A stretch of 64,000 nucleotides of DNA. Origin: Variovorax sp. OK212. Lineage in GTDB: Bacteria; Pseudomonadota; Gammaproteobacteria; Burkholderiales; Burkholderiaceae_C. The translations under genes and the position numbers were made by a program. The DNA is taken from NCBI RefSeq assembly GCF_900112425.1, contig NZ_FOLP01000003.1, forward strand, positions 496,001-560,000. Direction: 5' to 3'. Shown piece by piece: positions 19,177 through 26,999 of the stretch. Under the pieces are notes generated by a model. That model did no database searches and had not been told where the DNA came from. It saw only the letters and a program-made list of their open reading frames with translations. Every line of letters starts with the position of its first letter. Positions within the stretch are counted from its first letter, which is position 1.

Positions 19177-20205
19177 ATGAAGAAGCTGCTTTTCAGTGTG
19201 TTGCTGACCGCATCCGTGGCGGCAATGGCCCAAACGACCAACAACGGCGGTAGCGCCAATGCATCGAGCAGTTCGGCGACCACGTCGGCCCAGGGCAACA
19301 ACCAGGCCGTGACCTTCTCCAGCCCGGCCAACGTGACCAGCACGATGACCAGCAACCAGAACGTCAACAATTCCGGAGCCACCACGAACACGGTGGACTA
19401 CCAAGGAAGCTACACGATCAAGAACGTGCCGTCCGTCAACGGGCCGAACCTCACCACCAGCAACGACACCTGCATGGGCAGCACGAGCGCCAGCGCGAAC
19501 GGTCCTGGCGTCGGGCTCAGCTTCGGCACCACCTGGACGGACGAGCACTGCAAGCGGCTCAAGATGAGCCGCGAACTCTGGAACAAGGGCATGAAGGCGG
19601 CTTCGCTCGCCATGGACTGCATGGACGCCGCGGCCCAGGCCGCGCTGGAAATGACCGGCACCAAGTGCCCGCAGTCGATGACCGGCGACGAACGCGTGAC
19701 GGCGTACGGCCCGCAGGCCTCCGCCAGCGGTGCGGCACCGCCGCGCCCGGTGGCAGCCGCGGCACCCGTGGCGCCCGTTGCCCCCATCGCGCCGGCCCCT
19801 GCCGCACCGGTCCAGCCCGTGGCGGTCATCGCACCCGCGGTTCCCGCGCCGGTCCCGGCCCAGGCACCCGCCGCCGCCACGCCCTTGCCGCCCACGGCAC
19901 CGCTGCCGCCGCCACCCGCGCCGATGGTGCAAGCCGCCCCCGTCGCACCGGCCCCGCAAGCCGTCGCCGTGGTGCCGCCGGTGACGACGACGCAACCGAT
20001 CGCGGCAGTGACCGTGGAGGCTGCGGCCCCGACGGCCCCGGTCGCGGCAACGAAGCCCGCCGCCGTTGAAATGACGCCGGTCGCCAGCGCCACGGTCACG
20101 GTCATCGATCCGGCCGATGTCGCCGCCATCCGGGCCGCCCGCCTGATGAGCGAGCCGACCGCCGACGTCGCGGTGGCGCGCCGGTCGACCGACTTCCCGC
20201 AATGA
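19177..20205 (+). CDS. Exported protein with four-cysteine domain and Pro/Ala-rich tail, unknown
   Basis: Protein of 342 residues with a signal peptide (MKKLLFSVLLTASVAAMA). A Ser/Asn/Thr-rich stretch (about 20-85) is followed by a more ordered domain (about 90-165) holding four cysteines: NDTCMGS, EHCKRL, MDCMDA and TKCPQS. A Pro/Ala/Val-rich tail of about 130 residues, like TonB-type periplasm-spanning linkers, ends in a short charged segment. AAAGGAGA precedes the ATG. I do not recognise a named family. With its neighbours it could form or anchor a surface structure; that is inference. Confidence 0.82.
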   Translation: MKKLLFSVLLTASVAAMAQTTNNGGSANASSSSATTSAQGNNQAVTFSSPANVTSTMTSNQNVNNSGATTNTVDYQGSYTIKNVPSVNGPNLTTSNDTCMGSTSASANGPGVGLSFGTTWTDEHCKRLKMSRELWNKGMKAASLAMDCMDAAAQAALEMTGTKCPQSMTGDERVTAYGPQASASGAAPPRPVAAAAPVAPVAPIAPAPAAPVQPVAVIAPAVPAPVPAQAPAAATPLPPTAPLPPPPAPMVQAAPVAPAPQAVAVVPPVTTTQPIAAVTVEAAAPTAPVAATKPAAVEMTPVASATVTVIDPADVAAIRAARLMSEPTADVAVARRSTDFPQ

Positions 20206-20221
20206 GCACCGGGAGTCCGAG

Positions 20222-20557
20222 ATGACCAGGACCCTGCTCTTCTGGACCGCGGCCTGTTGCCTGGCAACGGCGGCGGTTTCGGCGGCCGCCGCGCCACCGC
20301 CGAACAACCTGCTGCGCATCGAGCGCGTGAACATGGGCAGCGGCGTGCAGAACGCCAGCGGCACGGACGTCGCCGAGCCGGTCGGCGACCTGGGCGTCTG
20401 GCACGTGCCGCAGTACATGCCGGGCTTCCCGACGGCCGCGACGATCTGGCCGCGCGTGGTGATCGTGCCGTGCAGCACCGACCTGTGCAGCGGCTACGAG
20501 CTCACGCCGGAACTCGGCCGCGGCGAGTACCTGTACTTCGCCCCGGCGCGGAGATAA
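20222..20557 (+). CDS. Small exported protein, unknown
   Basis: Protein of 111 residues with a hydrophobic signal sequence (LFWTAACCLATAAVSAAAA). The mature part is about 85 residues and contains a likely disulfide pair in VPCSTDLCSGYEL and aromatic residues near the end (EYLYFAPARR). It starts 16 bases after the previous stop, so it is almost surely in the same operon. No family is recognised. A role as chaperone, assembly factor or minor subunit for the two preceding exported proteins is possible. Confidence 0.78.
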   Translation: MTRTLLFWTAACCLATAAVSAAAAPPPNNLLRIERVNMGSGVQNASGTDVAEPVGDLGVWHVPQYMPGFPTAATIWPRVVIVPCSTDLCSGYELTPELGRGEYLYFAPARR

Positions 20558-20600
20558 GGCTCGGACAAGGCCTCGTGCCTGCCGCGCACAACGCAAAACG

Positions 20601-20628
20601 GCACAACGCACAACGCACAACGCACAAC
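20601..20628. repeat. 7-bp tandem repeat, four copies
   Basis: GCACAAC is repeated four times perfectly, with related units just upstream. The last copy is part of the left arm of the following hairpin. Confidence 0.85.
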
Positions 20629-20653
20629 GCGCGCCACCCGGCGCGCGTTGTGC
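20622..20653. terminator. Strong hairpin, 14-bp perfect stem, no T-tract
   Basis: GCACAACGCGCGCC-ACCC-GGCGCGCGTTGTGC. It follows the secreted-protein cluster by about 65 bases and precedes the next ATG by 14, so it may end the cluster transcript or control the next gene. Confidence 0.6.
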
Positions 20654-20667
20654 CGTACCCTTCGCGC

Positions 20668-21174
20668 ATGACATCGCTTGCGCGCTTCCTGCGTGCCCTC
20701 CTCCGCGCCTTCGGCATCGCACTCGTCGTTCCGCTGCTGCTGTTCGAGGAATGGGGCTGGGAGCCGCTGGCCGCGCTCATGGCACGGCTGGCCCGCCTTC
20801 CGTTCTGGGCCGCGCTCGAAGACCGCCTGCGCCGGCTGCCGCCCTGGGGCGCGCTGCTGGCCTTTTTCATTCCCGTGGTGCTGTTGCTGCCGGTGAAGGT
20901 GCTGGCGCTCTTCCTGTTCAGCCGCGGCCATGCCGCCACCGCGCTCACCGTGCTGCTGCTGGCCAAGCTGGCCGGCACGGCCATCGTGGCGCGGATCTTC
21001 CAGCTGGTCGAAGGCCCGCTGATGCGCATTCCGTGGTTCGCCCGCTGGTACCCGCGCTGGAAGGCCTGGAAAGACCGTGTGTTCGCCATCGTCCGGCAGA
21101 CCCGGCCGTGGCGGCTGGCGCGGGCGATCAACCGGCTCGTTTCGCGCAGCTGGCGCCGGTTCAGGGAAAGCTGA
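20668..21174 (+). CDS. Hypothetical inner-membrane protein
   Basis: Protein of 168 residues with an N-terminal hydrophobic segment (about 14-26, VVPLLLFEEWGWEP), two further helices (about 58-82 and 88-112) and a basic C-terminal third rich in Arg and Trp (PWFARWYPRWKAWKDR). I do not recognise a characterised family; similar proteins in this bacterial group are hypothetical. The start at 20668 follows a strong hairpin and has no clear ribosome site. It probably stands alone, as the next genes have their own operator region. Confidence 0.75.
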   Translation: MTSLARFLRALLRAFGIALVVPLLLFEEWGWEPLAALMARLARLPFWAALEDRLRRLPPWGALLAFFIPVVLLLPVKVLALFLFSRGHAATALTVLLLAKLAGTAIVARIFQLVEGPLMRIPWFARWYPRWKAWKDRVFAIVRQTRPWRLARAINRLVSRSWRRFRES

Positions 21175-21185
21175 TTGGGTTATTT

Positions 21186-21229
21186 TTACCCGGGTCATAT
21201 TGCCAATTCAATTTCACCCGGGTAATATT
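21186..21229 (+). promoter_or_regulatory. Twin ACCCGGGT palindromes upstream of GIY-YIG/MarR operon
   Basis: ACCCGGGT occurs at 21188-21195 and 21216-21223, centres 28 bases apart, in near-identical surroundings (TTACCCGGGTCATAT and CACCCGGGTAATATT). The region is AT-rich otherwise and ends just before the ATG at 21236. It is a likely operator for the MarR-family regulator encoded in the same operon. Confidence 0.6.
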
Positions 21230-21235
21230 TGCGGC

Positions 21236-21601
21236 ATGAACCTGCCGCCTGAAACCAAACGCGCCCTCACCCGGCAATACAAGGAAAGCGTGCGCCCCGC
21301 CGGCGTCTTCGCGGTCCGAAACCAACTGAGCGGCCGCGTCTACGTGTCCGGCAGCCTCGACGTCGAAGGCGCCATGAACCGCGCGCGCTTCGAGCTCAAC
21401 CTGCGCTCGCACCGCAACAAGGCGTTGCAGCAGGAGTGGCTCGCGGACGGCGCCGCGCAATTCAGCTTCGAGGTGGTCGACCGCGTCAAGGAACGCGAAG
21501 ACGACCCGGCCTTCGACCGCGCGGGCGAGCTCGAAAAACTGCTGGCGCTGTGGCAGGAAGAACTGCAGTGCTTCGGCGAGCGCGGCTACAACACGCCATG
21601 A
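21236..21601 (+). CDS. GIY-YIG nuclease-like family protein
   Basis: Small protein of 121 residues. GVFAVRNQLSGRVYVSGS resembles the GIY-YIG core (GxYxI...gkxYVGxS) but is degenerate, with GVF for GIY and YVSGS for YVG. A helix follows (NRARFELNLRSH, then HRNKALQQEW), then QFSFEVVDRV, as in the GIY-YIG-like family common in Betaproteobacteria. Nuclease activity is uncertain. Its stop overlaps the MarR gene start (ATGA), so the two are translationally coupled behind twin ACCCGGGT sites. Confidence 0.8.
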   Translation: MNLPPETKRALTRQYKESVRPAGVFAVRNQLSGRVYVSGSLDVEGAMNRARFELNLRSHRNKALQQEWLADGAAQFSFEVVDRVKEREDDPAFDRAGELEKLLALWQEELQCFGERGYNTP

Positions 21602-22056
21602 ACCCGATGAACCCCACCGGCCCCGACGCGCTGGGCTTCTGCCTGGCCCTGGGCCGCGCCCAGGCGAGCCTCACGCTGCGGCTCGACGCGGACCTCGGCG
21701 CCTTCCACGGGTTGAACTTCGGCGACTTCACCCTCCTCTACCTGCTGATGCGCGCGGACCACGGCCGCCTGCCGATGGCGAGCCTCGCGCGCACCTTGGG
21801 CTTGCCGATGTCGGCGCTGATGCGCAAGATGGTCCAGCTCGAAAAAACCGGCCTCGCCGAGCGCGTGGCCGGCCCCGCAACCGATCCGCGGCGCCATGCG
21901 GCGCTGCGTGCCGGCGGAAGGCAACTGGCGCAGGGCGCCGTTGCCACCGTCGAAGCCCATTGCAAGGAAGCCGTGCATCCGATCGACCCGCAAGCCCTGT
22001 GCGCCACGCATGCCGCGCTGCTCGCAATGAGCGGTGACAACGTGCCGCACGCCTGA
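21598..22056 (+). CDS. MarR-family transcriptional regulator
   Basis: Regulator of 152 residues. A winged helix-turn-helix is visible in the middle (FGDFTLLYLLM, LARTLGLPMSALMRKMVQLEKTGLAERV), followed by a wing (TDPRRHAALRAGG) that fits MarR architecture. It overlaps the upstream GIY-YIG gene by 4 bases. MarR proteins usually repress their own operon in response to small molecules, so the twin palindromes upstream are its likely target. A start three codons further in is also possible. Confidence 0.85.
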   Translation: MNPMNPTGPDALGFCLALGRAQASLTLRLDADLGAFHGLNFGDFTLLYLLMRADHGRLPMASLARTLGLPMSALMRKMVQLEKTGLAERVAGPATDPRRHAALRAGGRQLAQGAVATVEAHCKEAVHPIDPQALCATHAALLAMSGDNVPHA

Positions 22057-22149
22057 GCGCATCAGCGGGTAGATTACGCACCTCGTTCTCTCCGCCTCCC
22101 CTGATCTGCACGCACTGCACGATCTCCGGGAGACAAGACACACACCCGA

Positions 22150-22779
22150 ATGTCACCAGACAACCCACCAACCACCCTGACAGTGTTCTTCGGTTTCCAG
22201 CGCGTCGCACAGGGCACCAAGGCCGAAGTGCTGGACCAGCTGCGCCGCCGCGACGATCCCGGTCCCTACCTGGTGTTCGACGACCAGACCGGCGCGCAGT
22301 TCGACCTGGACCCGCGCGACCTGCACGCCCTGCCCCCTTCACCGGCCTCGCCTGCCTCGGGCCTCAACGCCGGCGAAGCGGGTGCCCTGCGTGAACACCG
22401 CGAAAACCGCGAACATCGCGACGACGCGCCGCGCGGCGTCGGCCGGCCCAAGCTGGGCGTGGTCGCGCGCGAGGTCACGCTGCTGCCGCGCCACTGGGAC
22501 TGGCTCGGCCGCCAGCCTGGCGGCGCATCGGTCGCGCTGCGCAAGCTGGTCGACGACGCGCGCCACGTGCACGCCGACCGCGACACCGTGCGCGCCGCGC
22601 GTGAAGCCACCTACCGCTTCATGACCGCCATCGCCGGCGACCTGCCCGGCTTCGAGGAAGCCACCCGCGCGCTGTTCGCGGGTGAAGAGCAACGTTTCGG
22701 CCACCTGATCGAACCCTGGCACGCGGACCTGCGCGCCCATCTGAAAAAACTGTCCGCCGCGAGCTGGACTCCCCGATGA
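22150..22779 (+). CDS. DUF2239 family protein
   Basis: Protein of 209 residues. The N-terminal part (VFFGFQRVAQGTKAEVLDQL) and the segment GRPKLGVVAREVTLLPRHWD followed by a predicted helical C-terminus match DUF2239, a proteobacterial family of unknown function. A low-complexity linker in between contains a 9-bp DNA repeat giving REHRENREHRDD. There is no signal peptide, so it is probably cytosolic. It overlaps the MATE exporter start by 4 bases and is therefore coupled to it. Confidence 0.85.
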   Translation: MSPDNPPTTLTVFFGFQRVAQGTKAEVLDQLRRRDDPGPYLVFDDQTGAQFDLDPRDLHALPPSPASPASGLNAGEAGALREHRENREHRDDAPRGVGRPKLGVVAREVTLLPRHWDWLGRQPGGASVALRKLVDDARHVHADRDTVRAAREATYRFMTAIAGDLPGFEEATRALFAGEEQRFGHLIEPWHADLRAHLKKLSAASWTPR

Positions 22780-24233
22780 GAACAACAACAGAGACATCCG
22801 CGGGCGGCAGCGCCGGCGGCACCGGCACTGGCACCGGCAGCGCCACTGGCCAGAGCGGCCTGCAGGGCGTGCCCGTGGCGCCCGTCAACGCCCCGCGCCC
22901 GCTGTGGAAGGTGTTCCTTTTCTTCCTCGCGCCGATGTTGCTCAGCAACATCCTGCAGTCGCTGTCGGGCACGCTGAACAACATCTACGTCGGGCAGATG
23001 CTCGGCGTGCGCGCGCTGGCGGCCGTGTCGAGCTTCTTCCCGGTGATGTTCTTCTTCATCGCCTTCGTCATCGGCTTGGGCGCGGGCGCCTCGGTGCTCA
23101 TCGGCCAGGCCTGGGGCGCGCGCGACGTCGCCAAGGTCAAGGCCGTGGCCGGCACCACGCTGTCGGTGGGCATCCTCATGGGCCTGCTGGTCGCCGTGTT
23201 CGGCGGGATCTTCACCACGCCAATGCTGGCCTCGCTGGGCACGCCTCCCGACGTGCTGGCCGACTCCACGCGCTACGCCCGCATCATGCTGATCGCCATG
23301 CCGGGGCTGTTCGTGTTCCTGATGTCCACCGCCATGCTGCGCGGCGTGGGCGACACCATCACGCCGCTGTTCACGCTGGTCATCTCGACGCTGGTCGGCC
23401 TGATGGTCACGCCCGCGCTCATTCGCGGCTGGGGCGGCCTGCCTCAGCTGGGCGTGGCCAGCGGCGCCTGGGCCACCGTGCTGGCCTTCGTGGTGGCGAC
23501 CATCTGGCTGGGCTTCAGGCTGCGCCAGCGCAAGAGCCCGCTCGCGCCCGACGCCGAGTTCTTCCGCCACCTGCGCATCCAGCCGCAACTGCTGAAGGCC
23601 GTGCTGAAGATCGGCGTGCCCACGGGCGTGCAGATGATCGTGGTGGCGCTGGCCGAAGTGGTGCTGCTGTCGATGGTCAATGCCTACGGCTCCAACGCCA
23701 CCGCGGCCTACGGCGCGGTGAACCAGGTGGTGGCCTACGTGCAGTTCCCGGCCATCTCGATCGCCATCACCACCTCGATCCTGGGCGCGCAGGCCATCGG
23801 CGCGGGCCGCGCCAACCGGCTGGGCGCCATCGCCAGGACGGCGCTGCTGATGAACCTGGTGCTGACCGGCGGCCTGGTGCTGCTGGGCTACCTGTTCTCG
23901 CGCCACCTGATGGGCTTCTTCATCACCAGCGCGCCGGTCATCGAGATCGCCCAGACACTGCTGCACATCATGCTGTGGAGCCTGGTGATGTTCGGCATGG
24001 CCTCGGCGTTGTCGGGGATCATGCGCGCCAGCGGCTCGGTGCTGGTGCCCACGCTGATCTCCATCGTCTGCATCCTGGGGGTGGAGGTGCCGGTGGCCTA
24101 CGTGATGGGCCACCGCATGGGGCTGGACGGTATCTGGATCGCCTACCCCGCCACCTTCGGCGCGATGCTGCTGCTGCAGACCGGCTACTACCAGCTGGTG
24201 TGGCGCAAGAAGGCGATCCACCGGCTGGTGTAG
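22776..24233 (+). CDS. MATE family multidrug/metabolite exporter
   Basis: Inner-membrane antiporter of 485 residues with 12 predicted helices in two repeated halves. FFLAPMLLSNILQSLSGTLNN in the first helix and the repeat-equivalent LKIGVPTGVQMIVVALAEVV in the second half are typical of the NorM/DinF group. The N-terminus carries an unusual Gly/Thr-rich extension (about residues 1-35, TGTGTGSAT) before the first helix. It overlaps the DUF2239 gene by 4 bases and converges on a VOC-family gene. The substrate is unknown. Confidence 0.93.
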   Translation: MRTTTETSAGGSAGGTGTGTGSATGQSGLQGVPVAPVNAPRPLWKVFLFFLAPMLLSNILQSLSGTLNNIYVGQMLGVRALAAVSSFFPVMFFFIAFVIGLGAGASVLIGQAWGARDVAKVKAVAGTTLSVGILMGLLVAVFGGIFTTPMLASLGTPPDVLADSTRYARIMLIAMPGLFVFLMSTAMLRGVGDTITPLFTLVISTLVGLMVTPALIRGWGGLPQLGVASGAWATVLAFVVATIWLGFRLRQRKSPLAPDAEFFRHLRIQPQLLKAVLKIGVPTGVQMIVVALAEVVLLSMVNAYGSNATAAYGAVNQVVAYVQFPAISIAITTSILGAQAIGAGRANRLGAIARTALLMNLVLTGGLVLLGYLFSRHLMGFFITSAPVIEIAQTLLHIMLWSLVMFGMASALSGIMRASGSVLVPTLISIVCILGVEVPVAYVMGHRMGLDGIWIAYPATFGAMLLLQTGYYQLVWRKKAIHRLV

Positions 24234-24269
24234 CACCCTCCTCGGCGGGGACCCGGGGCCCGCGGCGGA

Positions 24270-24746
24270 TCACATCCCGTCGTAGGCCTTCTTCACCTCG
24301 GCGATGTCGAGCTTGACCATCTTCATCATCGCCTGCATCGCGCGGGCCGCCTTGGCCGGGTCCTTGTCCTGGAACATCCTGATCACGGCGGTGGGCGCGA
24401 CCTGCCACGACACGCCGAAGCGGTCGGTGAGCCAGCCGCACTGCACCGGCTGGCCGCCGCCTTCGAGCAGCTTCTCCCAGTAGTTGTCGACCTCGGCCTG
24501 CGTCTCGCACTTCACGTACATCGAGATGGCCGGCGTGAACTTGTACTCCGGCCCGCCGTTGAGCACCATGAACTCCTGCCCTTCGAGCTCGAAGGTCGCG
24601 GTGAGCAGCTTGCCTTTCTTGGCGGGGTTCACGTCGCCCCACAGCAGCGTGTCGGTGACGCGGGAGTTCGCAAAGATGGCGGAGTAGAACTTCAGCGCGT
24701 CTTCGCCGTTGCCGTCGAACCAGAGGCAGGGAACGATCTTTTGCAT
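24270..24746 (-). CDS. PhnB-like VOC superfamily protein
   Basis: Soluble protein of 158 residues of the PhnB-like branch of the VOC (glyoxalase/bleomycin-resistance) superfamily. VPCLWFDGNGEDALKFYSAI at the start and the later WEKLLEGGGQPVQCGWLTD and FGVSWQV segments are the standard pattern of this group. The molecular function of these proteins is not established. The ATG at 24746 has AGGAGAC nearby. It stands alone between the convergent MATE gene and a two-component kinase. Confidence 0.9.
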   Translation of the reverse strand: MQKIVPCLWFDGNGEDALKFYSAIFANSRVTDTLLWGDVNPAKKGKLLTATFELEGQEFMVLNGGPEYKFTPAISMYVKCETQAEVDNYWEKLLEGGGQPVQCGWLTDRFGVSWQVAPTAVIRMFQDKDPAKAARAMQAMMKMVKLDIAEVKKAYDGM

Positions 24747-24856
24747 GGGGTCTCCTTGGTTGAAGATGAACCTGAGAGTTCAGTATCAAAGCGATGGCCG
24801 CGCCCTGTCAACCCGTGCGGGGCCTGTCAGCAAGAAGTTCCCATGCCGCGCAGCGG

Positions 24857-26248
24857 TCAGCCTGGATGCGCAAGCTGCACGCGAAACCCCACGCCCCTGC
24901 CGGGCGACAGGCCTTCGACGATCGCCACCTGCCCGCCCATGCGGTGCGCGGCCTGCATCACGATCGCCAGGCCCAGCCCCGAGCCGCTCGCCTCCTGCCC
25001 GAGCCCGCGATAGAAGCGCTCGAACACGCGCGGTTGTTCCGCGGCGGGAATACCGGGGCCGTCGTCCGCCACCGAGAGCATCAGGCCTTCGTCGCCGGCG
25101 CGCAGCGTGACGACCACCTGCGCGCCGTCGTGCACATAGCGGATGGCGTTGTGCAGCAGGTTCTCCAGAATCGACTGGAACGCCGGCATGTCGATGTCCG
25201 CCTCCAGGCTGTCGGGCGCCTCGAAGGTCAGCTCGATGCCGCGTGCCATCGCCCGCGGCACCGCCTGCGCGATGAGCTGCCGCGCGAACTGCGCCGCGTC
25301 GATGCGCTGAGGCACCGCAGGCTGGGCGTCGTCGAGCAAGGCCAGGTCGAGCAGTTGCTGCGTCAGGTGCGACGCGCGCGCAATCGCCTGCTCCAGGTGG
25401 TGCTGCGCGCTTTCGCGCTCCTGCGCGTTGCCGGCACCCGCGAGCGCATGCGCCTGCGCGGCGATCACGGCCATCGGCGTGCGCAGTTCGTGCGCCGCGT
25501 CGTGCACGAACGCGCGCTCCTGCGCCACCTTGTCGCGCAGCTGCTGCAGCATGCGTTCGAGCGCGGCGGTGAGCGGCTTGAGTTCCGCATAGGGCGGATC
25601 GAAGCCGATGGGCGACAGGTCGGTCCTGCCGCGGCGCGCGATGCGGTCGGCCAGCTTCTGCAGCGGCCGCAGCCCGTGGCGCACCGCCAGCCACACCGGC
25701 AGCAGCACCAGCGGAAACGCCAGCAGCAGGTGCGGCAGCACGCGCCCCGCGTTGCGCTCCACCACCCACGAGCCGGTGATCGGCGGCTCCGCGAGGTGCA
25801 AGGTCCACCGGCCGGCGTCGCTGCCGTAGACCCAGTACGGGGAGCCGCCCAGGTCGGCTTCGATCACCTGCGCGAGCGGTCCGTCGAGCTGCCGGCTCCC
25901 CAGGTTAGGCGATGCGTAGACCAAGCGGCCATCGTGCCGGTCGCGCACTTGCATCAGCGTGCTGCCACCCGGATTGCCGCTGATGCGCAAGGTGTCGAAC
26001 TGCGTGGCTGCCGCCTTCATGACGGTCACGGCCTCGCCCTCGTCCTTCACCTCGAGCAGCGACGCGGTGAGCGCGCGGCCGAACTTCTTCAGGCCCTGGT
26101 CGACCGCCAGCGCCTGGCGGAACTGGATGTAGAAGTACAGCAGCAGCATCGCCCACACCAGGAAGAACGCCGCCAGCAGCGCGAGCAGCACGCGCTGCCC
26201 GATCGTGGGCCGCAGCCAGCGGCGGAGCATTGCGATTGCAGCAGTCAT
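24857..26248 (-). CDS. Sensor histidine kinase (QseC/PmrB-like)
   Basis: Membrane kinase of 463 residues. It has transmembrane helices at about 18-42 and 171-190 around a periplasmic sensor domain, HAMP, a HisKA domain with His253 in HDAAHELRTPMA, and HATPase motifs (ENLLHNAIRYV, VADDGPGIPAAE, GSGLGLAIV). The start is the ATG giving MTAAIAML, 7 bases after the response regulator stop. The partner regulator and a divergent S9 peptidase lipoprotein are the only neighbours, so the signal cannot be named. Confidence 0.93.
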   Translation of the reverse strand: MTAAIAMLRRWLRPTIGQRVLLALLAAFFLVWAMLLLYFYIQFRQALAVDQGLKKFGRALTASLLEVKDEGEAVTVMKAAATQFDTLRISGNPGGSTLMQVRDRHDGRLVYASPNLGSRQLDGPLAQVIEADLGGSPYWVYGSDAGRWTLHLAEPPITGSWVVERNAGRVLPHLLLAFPLVLLPVWLAVRHGLRPLQKLADRIARRGRTDLSPIGFDPPYAELKPLTAALERMLQQLRDKVAQERAFVHDAAHELRTPMAVIAAQAHALAGAGNAQERESAQHHLEQAIARASHLTQQLLDLALLDDAQPAVPQRIDAAQFARQLIAQAVPRAMARGIELTFEAPDSLEADIDMPAFQSILENLLHNAIRYVHDGAQVVVTLRAGDEGLMLSVADDGPGIPAAEQPRVFERFYRGLGQEASGSGLGLAIVMQAAHRMGGQVAIVEGLSPGRGVGFRVQLAHPG

Positions 26249-26255
26249 CCGGCGC

Positions 26256-26912
26256 TCATGCGGCCAGCATGTAGCCCACGCCGCGCACCGTGTGCACCAG
26301 CGTGCTGCCGATCTTGCGCCGCAGGTTCGACACGTGCACCTCCACGGCCGCGAAGTCCACGGGCTCGCCCAGCGGCTCCAGCTTCTGCGCCAGCACGCCC
26401 TTGGCCACCACCGCGCCGGGCTCGCGCGCCAGCTCCAGCAGCAGCTTGAATTCGCGCGGCGACAGGTCCAGCGGCTTGCCGTGCAGCGAGGCCGTGTGCC
26501 GGCGCGGCTCGATGGTGAGCGGGCCCAGCGCCCAGGCCTCGCTGGCCTGGCGGGCCGAGCGGCGCAGCACGGCGCGGATGCGCGAGATGAGTTCCGCCGT
26601 GGCAAAGGGCTTGATGACGAAGTCGTCGGCGCCGCCGTCGAGCCCGGCCAGCCGGTCTTCCACGGCCGAACGCGCCGTGATGACGATCACCGGCAGCGCG
26701 CTGCCCTCGCGGCGCCAGCGTGCCAGCAGGTCGAAGCCGCTGCCGTCGGGCAGCGACAGGTCGAGCAGCACGCAGTCGAACAACGCGGCGTCGGGCACGC
26801 GCGGCGCGTCGGCGGCGCGGCGGCGCCACTCGCTGCTCAGGCCGTCGACCTTCAGCGCGGCCTGCAAGGCGCGGCCAAGGTCGAGGTCGTCTTCGATCAG
26901 CAGGATGTGCAC
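26256..26912 (-). CDS. OmpR-family response regulator (QseB-like)
   Basis: Regulator of 218 residues starting with GTG (VHILLIEDD). The receiver has Asp51 as phospho-acceptor in VLLDLSLPDGSG, VITARS and KPF; a winged helix-turn-helix follows and ends in VHTVRGVGYMLA. It is transcribed ahead of its kinase with a 7-base gap. The 87-base space to the divergent S9 peptidase holds a long hairpin. Confidence 0.94.
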   Translation of the reverse strand: MHILLIEDDLDLGRALQAALKVDGLSSEWRRRAADAPRVPDAALFDCVLLDLSLPDGSGFDLLARWRREGSALPVIVITARSAVEDRLAGLDGGADDFVIKPFATAELISRIRAVLRRSARQASEAWALGPLTIEPRRHTASLHGKPLDLSPREFKLLLELAREPGAVVAKGVLAQKLEPLGEPVDFAAVEVHVSNLRRKIGSTLVHTVRGVGYMLAA

Positions 26913-26922
26913 GGGGGCGATT

Positions 26923-26965
26923 GTGCGGGAGCCGACCTTTGGCTTTGCCAAAGGTTCGGCCGCAC
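26923..26965. repeat. Intergenic hairpin between response regulator and S9 peptidase
   Basis: GTGCGG pairs with CCGCAC on the outside, and CCGACCTTTGGC pairs with GCCAAAGGTTCGG inside with one bulge. It occupies the centre of the 87-base gap between divergent genes. Confidence 0.65.
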
Positions 26966-26999
26966 AGAATCCGGGGACACAAGAAAGGGACACGAAGAC

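Noticed and set aside
22611..24236. His/Gln-rich frame antisense to the MATE exporter
   Set aside because: Shadow of a GC-rich membrane-protein gene; no ribosome site and no homology pattern.
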